A stretch of 64,000 bases of DNA from Megaleporinus macrocephalus. Taxonomy: Eukaryota; Chordata; Actinopteri; Characiformes; Anostomidae. The position numbers and the translations under genes are program-made. The DNA is taken from contig CM038719.1 of assembly GCA_021613375.1 (NCBI GenBank), positions 36,131,747 through 36,195,746 of the forward strand. The letters are read 5' to 3'. Positions 53,101 to 64,000 of the stretch are shown in pieces; position 1 is the stretch's first letter; every line of letters starts with the position of its first letter. The notes beneath the pieces were generated by a model. That model made no database searches, was not told the DNA's origin, and worked only from the letters and a program-made list of their open reading frames with translations.

Positions 53101-53239
53101 TTGCACTGCCGACTGCATAACTGGTTAACTGCACTACTGCCATCACTCTCACATACACACTGTGAGACTTTTTCTATTTTGTTTTTATATATTTTATATA
53201 TATTTTTTATTATTTCTATTTATTTTCTTTTTATTATTT

Positions 53240-53400
53240 ATATTCTCTTTTTATTTTTTGTTGTAACTGTCCTGTTTGGTCTTATCCACTTATGCACTTG
53301 TGGAATAGATACTGGATGCCTTGAATTTCCCACTGGGATCAATAATCTATCTAGTATCTATCTATCTATCTCTATCTCTATCTATTTAAAAGATCTCATC
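53240..53400 (+). repeat. Retroposon 3' tail with (TATC)n
   Basis: GAATTTCCCACTGGGATCAA followed by ATCTATC repeats, the usual 3' end of a fish LINE/SINE group. Confidence 0.65.
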
Positions 53401-54580
53401 ATCAGTCTAAATAAAAATAAGTCAACAAATTATATTTTAGTGCACAGTCACTGTTTGTTGGCTGGGTTCATCATGTTGGCTCTTCAGCACACCATTTAAA
53501 TGTTAACATACTTTCAGCCAATAACGGTATATAAAGAAATATAAATCTGCTGTAACCTGGACAATCATCAGCTTCGTTGAGATGAAGTGATAGAGAGCAG
53601 GTGCTCTGTGCAAATAAGTTTCAGACCATCTGAAAACAGAGATTTCAGTCAAAGCGCAAACATTCTCGGGTAAAGTCCCTGCTCACGCCACGCACTCTAA
53701 TCTTAACTTGACGAGAATCAGCCGAGCCTGACACCGCGAACTGAAACCCACATGTACAGCTGAGAGGCTCTGAAGCAGTAAACCTTTCCATTTTGGTAAG
53801 CAAATGTGTTCCAGCTGCTGATAGAAATCTTTGAATTACACCAATTAGGTCCAATTCACTTCTCGCTTAAGGCATAAATTAAAGCATATAACATATAGGT
53901 TATCAACGCATTTACATGCCAAGTAAGTGTTAGGTGTATACAGGTCTGTACAGAACACTTACGCAGCCATTAAAACTGTTTGTATCTTAGAAATCTCAGG
54001 GTTTTGATTATTAAAAAGCACTATCATTTTAGATTAAACCCCAATATTGTAACGAGTATTTCAGTAAAGTTATTGAAATCTTGGTTCGGTTCCGCCAGTG
54101 CATCTGATTTAACTTGATGATTAGCCTGATTTAATAAACTGATTTGTTTAGTTTTTGTTATACTTATATACCAATCAGCAAACCAAGCCCATTTCCCCAA
54201 TTCCACCTTAAATAATGTTGCAGTTCTATTTAGACAGCTGTATGGGCGCTAACATGTAGCTGCTGCACCATTTTATTCAAACAAGCATCTAGCTTCACCT
54301 GTGGGTTTGAGATTAGCTTTTGTTAAATGTATTCATTAACAGCTATTCATTGTGGAAGGGTACATGCAGGGTGTTGTGTGGAAAAGTAGTCACCATAAAA
54401 GCATACAACCACCAACCACTTTATTAGGTACACCACCTTGTATCTATACTCATTGTCGCTCTCTAACTAGAGTGTTTCAATAATCTGTTTTATGAGGAGA
54501 GATGTCAGAGAGAAAGCTGCCTACATAAACAGCTACCTACGTAGTCAGTGCCAACTTAGGCAGCTCACTAAGTTTTGAGA
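53400..54580. other. Gene-free stretch
   Basis: No gene seen. At about 54195-54285 lies a diverged fold-back (CCACCTTAAATAATG ... AGCTGCTGCACCATTTTA) related to the perfect palindrome at 59977-60113, and at about 54410 the repeat-like phrase ACCACTTTATTAGGTACACC. Confidence 0.55.
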
Positions 54581-54585
54581 CAGAC

Positions 54586-54810
54586 CCATTGTCTGTCTTA
54601 TCAGCTCCACTTACCATATAGGAGCACTTTGTAGTTCTACACTTACAGACTGTAGTCCATCTGATTCATTGCATAGTTTATAACTCTTTCACCCCTTTCT
54701 TTAACGTGAGGACCCCTACAGGACCAACACAGCAGGTATTATTTGGGTGGTGGGTCATTCTTAGTGCTATTGGAGGGCTAAGTGGAGCTGATAAAATGGG
54801 TGTGGATGCA
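54586..54810. repeat. Fold-back element, internally deleted
   Basis: Starts near CTTATCAGCTCCACTTACC and ends near CTAAGTGGAGCTGATAAAAT, inverted termini of the same family as 55870-56540, with most of the interior missing. Confidence 0.65.
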
Positions 54811-55194
54811 AGGGACCTAGTAAAGTGGCCAAAATTTCACAATTTTAACATTATTATTATTATTATTATTATCACCATTATTGCATATAAAAACTCCAGA
54901 GATGCTTGTAGGTTCCCCGGTGGTCTTGATAGTAAAATGGGTACATTTGTGTTATAGACATGGTGACCCCTGGCTCCCATCAACACCACTGTAAAGAAAT
55001 ACAAAGTGATAGCTTACAGTAAACAATTTCACGTCTAATCACTCTGATATCTGTGATTTAATTACACAGATTTCGAAAAACTAATGGAATTCCCCTTTAC
55101 GGAGGATGAGGGACATGTCTAAGCAGGTAAAAATAAATGCTAGCCTGACCTCAACTTGCCATAACATTAAAACCACCTCCTTATATCTACACAT

Positions 55195-55330
55195 ATTGGG
55201 TGTGTCTCAAAACCTAGTGAGCTCCTACATAGGCAGCATTTTAAGTCATAGTATGCGCTCCCGACATGTAGACTGTCCCAATTCTTATACACCTTAAACA
55301 TGCTGTCTACTGAGAAACCTTATTTAGACC
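55195..55330. repeat. MITE-like fragment, inverted relative to its neighbours
   Basis: TGTCTCAAAACCTAGTGAGC is the reverse complement of a stretch before each fold-back element (about 54.56 and 55.85 kb). Probably a small non-autonomous DNA transposon. Confidence 0.5.
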
Positions 55331-55419
55331 TGATTTTAAAGAAGCATTGAACGCTTCCTCAGCCGCTAAGACAATCCCATGATGCAACACAGGCTAATCT
55401 ACGAGCAGTGAAGTGGTTT

Positions 55420-55505
55420 TCAAGAGTTCAAGAGTTTTATTGTCATGTGTACAGCAGAACAGACAGTTACACTGTACAATGAAATTCTTACTTTGCTGCT
55501 CCTCC
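55420..55505 (+). repeat. Retroposon tail
   Basis: AGAGTTTTATTGTCATGTGT followed by TACACTGTACAATGAAATTC, a common fish SINE/LINE 3' segment. Confidence 0.6.
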
Positions 55506-55869
55506 GTTATTTTGATTCTCTCTGGAGTTTTAATGTGTTTCTGGTCATATAATCACACAAAACAGTGTTTTATTGTCAACTCTGTAACGAGTCCTTCACC
55601 ATTTAGCAGTTTTATACTCTAACCATTAGCATTTATGCTAGCGTATTTTTAAACCTCGGGCTATTGTTTTGGCTAACTGGCCGGTAGCTTAGCAACTAGC
55701 TAATCCACCAGTCGCGTGCTGCAGTGGGCGGGAACAAGCCGTGACGCAGTCTCTCTCTAACTAGAGCGTCTCAGTAATCTGTTTTATGAGGAGAGATGAG
55801 GAGAGAACACTGCTACTTACACAGCTGCTACCTAGACAGCCTACTTACACACTCACTAGGTTTTGAGAC

Positions 55870-56540
55870 ACACCCCTTGTCTGTCTTATCAGCTCCACTT
55901 ACCATATAGGAACACTCTGTAGTCCTACATCACAGACTGTAGTCCATCTGATTTACTGCATACACTGGATAATTCATAGCAATGCAGTAAACCTGACATG
56001 GTGGTGCGTTAATGTTTGTTGCGCTGGTATGTGTGGATCAGACATTGCAGTGCTGCTGGAGAGTTTAAATACCTCAGTGTCACTGCTGGACTGAGAATCA
56101 TCCACCAACCAGCAACATCCAGCCAACAGTAGGCAGCATCCTGTGACCTCTAATGAAGAACTAGAGAATTGCCAACACAAACTGTACAGCAACAGATGAG
56201 CTGTCTATTAAAGTGGACAGTGAGTGGACACAGTGTTTAAACACTCCAGCAGCGCTGCTGTGTCTGAGCCACCTGTACCAGCCCAACACACACTAACACA
56301 CCACCACCATGTCAGTGTCATTGCAGTGCTGAGAATGACCCACCACCCAAATAATACCTGCTCTGCGGTGGTCTTTTGGGGGTCCTGATCATTGAAGAAC
56401 AGGGTAAAAGAGGGTTAACAAAGTTTACAGAGAAGCAGATGAACTACAGACTACAAAGTGCACCTGTATTGTAAGTGGAGCTGATAAAATGGACAATGTG
56501 TGTAGATATAAAGAGGTCGTTTATGGCTGATCTGTGTATC
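55870..56540. repeat. Long fold-back DNA element
   Basis: Left end CTTATCAGCTCCACTTACC (about 55886) and right end TAAGTGGAGCTGATAAAATG (about 56472) are inverted. Inner parts are also inverted (GTCAGTGTC.. and CCAGCAGCGCTGCTG blocks). No transposase frame. Resembles a non-autonomous element abundant in characins and catfishes (from memory). Confidence 0.65.
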
Positions 56541-56671
56541 TGTCATGATGATGTCACATTCAGGATGAAAGCTTTTCCAGTTTTGATTGTGCTTGTTTCA
56601 GTGTAGGATATAAATAATACACGAGAGGAAGAAATGCATAGATTGCAGAAAAAAGTTGTTTTGCATAAAGC

Positions 56672-56716
56672 TCTGTGTGTGTGTGTCTTTGTGTGTGTCT
56701 GTGTGTGTGTGTGTAG
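56672..56716. repeat. (GT)n microsatellite
   Basis: Imperfect GT repeat with CTTT and CT interruptions. Confidence 0.9.
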
Positions 56717-56829
56717 GCGAAGAAAGACAGTTTAGAGTTTAGAGTGGGCTGATCTGCATCACACAACTCACAGAATTGTAAGTCCTACTCTGGTCCCGAA
56801 TTACATTTATTTAACTTCATAAAGAAATA

Positions 56830-59400
56830 ATTAAACGGACTCAATGTTATGAAGGTTGGGTTGAACCGATTTAATAAAGGAGTGATTAACCTCATGTGAC
56901 ATAATGAAGAGTTGATTAAACTGGATGAAGGATGGAATAAACTGATATGATATTAAAAATAATATAACTATATATAATATAAAATCTAATATAACTATAA
57001 TACATTTATTCCTTATTTAACTTACATGAATGTTTAGGTTCATTTACCTTAAGGAAGAATTCATTAAACAGATAGGACTTAATAAAGAACTGTTTAAACT
57101 GATATAATTATAAGAGACTGAATAGCCTTATTTAAATCTATAAAGGATTCATTATGATGGATTCATTCATCTTAAATAAAAAAAATAAAACTGATAGAAT
57201 TGATTAAACATCTGATTTGAAGATTAGATCAAACTTAATAAAGGAATGATTAAACTCATAACATGTTGAAGTATTGATAAAATTACTAGTAATGAAGGAC
57301 TGTTGTACTGATTTATCTTAAGGAAGGCTTGATTAAACTGAATGGACTTGATGAACTGCTTAAATTAACCTATTTAACTTAATGAAAGGTGATTGAAGTA
57401 ATGTAAGTCAATGAAGGATGGATTAACCTGAGTCAATGACGGGTTGATGTACCGATTCATCTTAAGGAAGGATTGATTAAACTTATTGGACTAAATGAAG
57501 TGCTCAATTCAACTTTTTTTACTTAACTAAGGTTTGATTTAGGTAAAGTAAGTCAATGAAGGATGAATTAACCTGCGTCAATAAAGGTCTGATGTACCAA
57601 TTCAGTTTAAGGAAGGATTGATTGAACCGATTGGACTTGATGAAGTGCTTAAATTAACTGATTTAACTTAATGAAGGATTGATTGAAGTAATATAAATCA
57701 ATGAAGGATGGATTAGCCTGAGTCAATAAAGGTCTGATGTACCAATTCAGTTTAAGGAAGGGTTGATTAAACTGATAGGAATTAAAGAAGTGCTCAATTG
57801 AACATATTTAACTTAATGAAGGATTGATTGAAGTAATATAAATCAATGAAGGATGGATTAGCCTGAGTCATTAAAGGTTTGATGTACCGATTCAGTTTAA
57901 GGAAGGGTTGATTAAATGGATTGGTCTTGATGAAGTGCTCAATTTAACTTATATAACTTAATGAAGGATTAATTTAAGTAATATAAATCAATAAAAGATG
58001 GATTAGCCTGAGTCAATGAAGGACTGATGTAGCGATTAATTTTAAGGAAGAGTTGATTAAACTGATTGGACTTCATGAAGTGTTCAATTCAACTTTTTTA
58101 ACTTAACTAAGCAGTGATTGAAGTAATGTAAGTCAATGAAGGTTGGATTAGGCTGAGTCAATGAAGAATGGATTAACCTGAGTCAATGACGGGTTGATGT
58201 ACAGATTCATCTTAAGGAAGACTTGATTAAACTGATGGGACTTAATGAAGTGCTCAATTGAACATATTTAACTTAATGAAGAATTGATTGAAGTAATGTA
58301 AGTCAATAAAGGATGGATTAGCCTGAGTCAATAAAGGTCTGATGTACCAATTCATCTTAAGGAAGACTTGATTAAACTGATGGGACTTAATGAAGTGCTC
58401 AATTGAACGTATTTAACTTAATGAAGGATGATTAAAGTAATATAAATCAATAAAAGATGGATTAGCCTGAGTCAATAAAGGTCTGATGTAGTGATTCATT
58501 TTAAAGAAAGGATTGATTAAACTGATTGGACTTGATGAAGTGCTTAAATTAACTTATTTAACTTAATGGATTGATTGAAGTAATATAAATCAATGATGGA
58601 TGGATTAGCCTGAGTCATTAAAGGTTTGATGTACCGATTCAGTTTAAGGAAGGGTTGATTAAATGGATTGGTCTTGATGAAGTGCTCAATTTAACTTATA
58701 TAACTTAATAAAGGATTAATTTAAGTAATATAAATCAATGAAAGATGGATTAGCCTAAGTCAATGAAGGACTGATGTAGCGATTAATTTTAAGGAAGAGT
58801 TGATTAAACTGATTGGACTTCATGAAGTGTTCAATTCAACTTTTTTAACTTAACTAAAGAGTGATTGAAGTAATGTAAGTCAATGAAGGTTGGATTAGGT
58901 TGAGTCAATGAAGAATGGATTAACCTGAGTCAATGACGGGTTGATGTACAGATTCATCTTAAGGAAGACTTGATTAAACTGATGGGACTTAATGAAGTGC
59001 TCAATTGAACATATTTAACTTAATGAAGAATTGATTGAAGTAATGTAAGTCAATGAAGGATGGATTAGCCTGAGTCAATAAAGGACTGATGTACCAATTC
59101 AGTTTAAGGATGACTTGATTAAACTGATGGGACTTGATGAAGTGCTTAATTTAACTGATTTAACTTAATGAAGGATTGATTTAAGTAATAGAAATCTATG
59201 AAGGATGGATTAACCCGAGTCAGTGAAGGGTTGGTGTACCGATTCAGTTTAAGGAAGGAATGATTGAACTGATTAAACTTGATGAAGTATGATTGATTGA
59301 AGTAATATAAGTCAATGAAGGATGGATTAACCTGATTTGTGGAAGGTTGATTAAATTAGCTGTTGAAGTCATTGAAGGTTAGATTTATCTATTTAATGAA
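56830..59400. repeat. About 145-bp satellite array with higher-order structure
   Basis: Regular from about 57390 to 59340, looser to the left. Each unit contains in order: AATGAAGGATTGATTGAAGT, ATAAATCAATGAAGGATGGA, CCTGAGTCAAT, CTGATGTACC, TTTAAGGAAGG, GATTAAACTGATTGGACTT, GATGAAGTGCTC, ATTTAACTTA. GATGTAC-type landmarks recur at about 57.59, 57.73, 57.88, 58.02, 58.19, 58.34, 58.48 and 58.63 kb. The block from 57.88 to 58.34 kb recurs at 58.63-59.09 kb, giving a roughly 745-bp higher-order repeat. No coding frame. Confidence 0.92.
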
Positions 59401-59975
59401 GGCTTATTTGACCAGGTATCGTGTGGAATCGACTCATGGATTCGACTCCAGTGATTCCCGAGTCGATTCCATCGTCTCAGGAATCAAAACACCCTACATG
59501 CCTGTGCTAGTGGTAGACCTGCTACTCAAGTGTCATACGTTTTATTAGGAATGTGATTAATCACGAGTGTGTGGCTCTGAAAAGCAGTGTTCTTGTTCTA
59601 CGAGGAACGAAGGAAACACCTCTTTTATTCCTGCGGCTTAGCCATTTATTCCTTCCCTCGAACAAACAACGGGTTTTTCTTGTAGGCTCTGAAAATCTTT
59701 CCCCACCACGGTTTTCCACAGATGCCAAACCCGACAGACTTGATTTTTGTCTCCTAAAACGAGCACCCGGAACTAGCACTACTCGTCTCTGGTACTGGAG
59801 CGAAGGTAGCAGATGGGTTAGCAGGATAACAAAGACTTCTTGAAGGATTCATAAAAAGATATTGGGTAAGGATTTAGCTTTTTGACGGCGGGTGGGTGAA
59901 GAAGTGGTGTGTTTTTTTCCACTTCGTGTACATATAAATGTGTTTTTAGCGTTAATTTAGTTCTGTTCATTAAGC
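59400..59975. other. Gene-free stretch
   Basis: A short repeat with GAATCGACTC/GATTCGACTC/GAGTCGATTC motifs lies at 59423-59475. Nothing else recognised; the 96-codon frame at 59553 has no supporting features. Confidence 0.5.
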
Positions 59976-59976
59976 T

Positions 59977-60113
59977 GGAGTTAGCTTCTTATTCGAATTC
60001 CTCGTTCCACCTTAAATGGTGCAGCAGTTACATTCAGGCGCCTGAGAGGCGCCTGAATGTAACTGCTGCACCATTTAAGGTGGAACGAGGAATTCGAATA
60101 AGAAGCTAACTCC
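59977..60113. repeat. Perfect palindrome, 67-bp arms, 3-bp loop
   Basis: Arms 59977-60043 and 60047-60113 are exact reverse complements around GAG. Contains CCTTAAATGGTGCAGCAGTT. Both strands therefore carry the same short open frame, which is an artefact. Likely a young fold-back MITE. Confidence 0.97.
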
Positions 60114-60114
60114 A

Positions 60115-63113
<2,999 letters not shown>

Positions 63114-63115
63114 AG

Positions 63116-63288
63116 GTGTGTCTGAAATGGAAAGCCAGAAACAGGTGATTGAAAGGCTTCGGACTGCGTTCCGGTCAGGTGTGACCACTCCCCTCCAATT
63201 CCGTCTGACCCAACTGGAGGCTCTGCTCACTCTGCTGGAGGACAATGAGACTCAGATTTTGGAGGCAATGCACAAAGACCTCGCCAAG
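63116..63288 (+). CDS. Aldehyde dehydrogenase 3 family, first coding exon
   Basis: The start codon at 63127 opens a 54-codon segment that ends at a donor, AAG then GTACAC (63288/63289), phase 0. The acceptor TGTAG precedes 63116. The peptide (ERLRTAFRSGVTTPLQFRL, QLEALLTLLEDNETQIL, AMHKDLAK) matches the N-terminal helices of class 3 aldehyde dehydrogenases (ALDH3A/3B/3D type), NAD(P)-dependent enzymes that oxidise fatty and aromatic aldehydes. The catalytic domain lies beyond the window. Which paralogue it is cannot be told from this exon. It is on the plus strand, opposite to the V genes, and probably flanks the IGH locus. Confidence 0.82.
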
Positions 63289-63289
63289 G

Positions 63290-64000
63290 TACACGCCATC
63301 GTAACATCAGCTGGACGTGAAAGTACATGAAAACTTGGCTTAAAGGGTGGACGGACTACTTTTTTGGCAGACACGGCTGAGAATGCCTCAAAATTGTAAT
63401 CTTCTACGTTCCAAAAAACAGGATTTGGAAAAACTTAGTGCACAATTTGTACCGAAAGGTTTAGCGTACCAGGAAGCCACGCCATGTTTTATCTCAGATA
63501 TGTAAGTGTAGCGATCCTTATCCAGGTACCGTCATGTGGCCATTCCACACTGCCTCCGAATCAGCTCCATCATGAGGTTTCAGGAATGTAGCCCACTGAG
63601 CAGTACTTAGATCACAACGATCACATATTTGAGGTGATTAATCAGATTAGTAATCCCTCCAGAAACTAATAAGCTTCTGATAGGCTTATCATTTAAGGGG
63701 CCCCTAATTATCTGTATTTAAGCTACAGCAGGTTAGTTCCCTCCATCAGCACTTAAGTTATCACAGCTGTGGCTGCTATTTCAATAGGTCATAAAACAGG
63801 TCAGCCAATCAGAACAGAGATTATTTACATATCAGTCTTAAAGGTGTAGTAACAAAAACAGCCTGTTGACTTCTAAATGATAAAGAGTAGGGCTGTAAAT
63901 TATTAGGGCCCCACACCGCAATACATTCACAAACATATCCTGATTTTAGTGCTATATAAACATGTAATTGTTATTATTAGGAATATTATATGTCTTATAA
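63290..64000. other. ALDH3 intron 1 (partial)
   Basis: No second exon found before the end of the window. Contains an interspersed repeat at about 63795-63890 (GCCAATCAGAACAGAGATTA, CATATCAGTCTTAAAGG), related to the one at 25.43-25.58 kb. Confidence 0.6.

Noticed and set aside
59553..59843. 96-codon plus-strand frame with an arginine-rich 72-codon antisense frame
   Set aside because: No homology recognised, no splice or promoter context, and both strands are open, which suggests chance.

Overview
The window looks like vertebrate, specifically teleost, nuclear DNA. It carries a cluster of immunoglobulin heavy-chain variable (IGHV) gene segments, all on the minus strand, plus fish-type repeats: Tc1-like fossils, a Gmr1-type Ty3/gypsy element, fold-back elements, micro- and minisatellites. 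Several interspersed repeats resemble ones I associate with otophysan fishes (characins, catfishes). That placement is an inference.

Layout. From 1 to 32.7 kb there are 16 IGHV segments (here V1-V16 by increasing coordinate), and a 17th lies at 45.1-45.6 kb. Each complete segment has, reading on the minus strand, an octamer promoter (ATGCAAAT), a 46-nt leader exon, a short intron, a V exon, and a 3' recombination signal (CACAGTG, 23-bp spacer, ACAAAAACC). Nine look intact (V6, V7, V8, V10, V12, V14, V15, V16, V17). Three are open but lack most of CDR2 (V3, V4, V11). Five are pseudogenes (V1, V2, V5, V9, V13). The DNA between them is made of a few recurring modules shuffled by unequal exchange, including an apparently exact 1985-bp tandem duplication and the scar of a lost V. 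Because all recombination signals point to lower coordinates, the D, J and C genes should lie off the left end. None is visible here.

At 15.97-20.19 kb a degenerate LTR retrotransposon has inserted into one module. It has a 5' LTR, a tRNA-Leu primer site, a gag with a SCAN-like capsid region, a protease, then integrase placed before reverse transcriptase. It is cut off inside the reverse transcriptase.

From 32.7 to about 53 kb a segmental duplication carries an unrecognised, apparently intronless coiled-coil gene: two intact copies (36.2-37.3 and 49.6-50.7 kb) and one older broken copy (41.2-42.3 kb). The intact copies have a tandemly doubled promoter (TATA / CRE / CCAAT / GC box twice). Each copy of the duplication also carries (CT)n(GATA)n, a 21-bp minisatellite and a CAA-rich tract.

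From 53 to 63 kb I see no gene, only repeats: fold-back elements, a 67-bp-arm palindrome and a roughly 145-bp satellite with higher-order structure. At 63.1 kb, on the plus strand, the first coding exon of an aldehyde dehydrogenase 3 family gene begins directly after a pure (CT)n tract. It probably marks the 5' edge of the V cluster.
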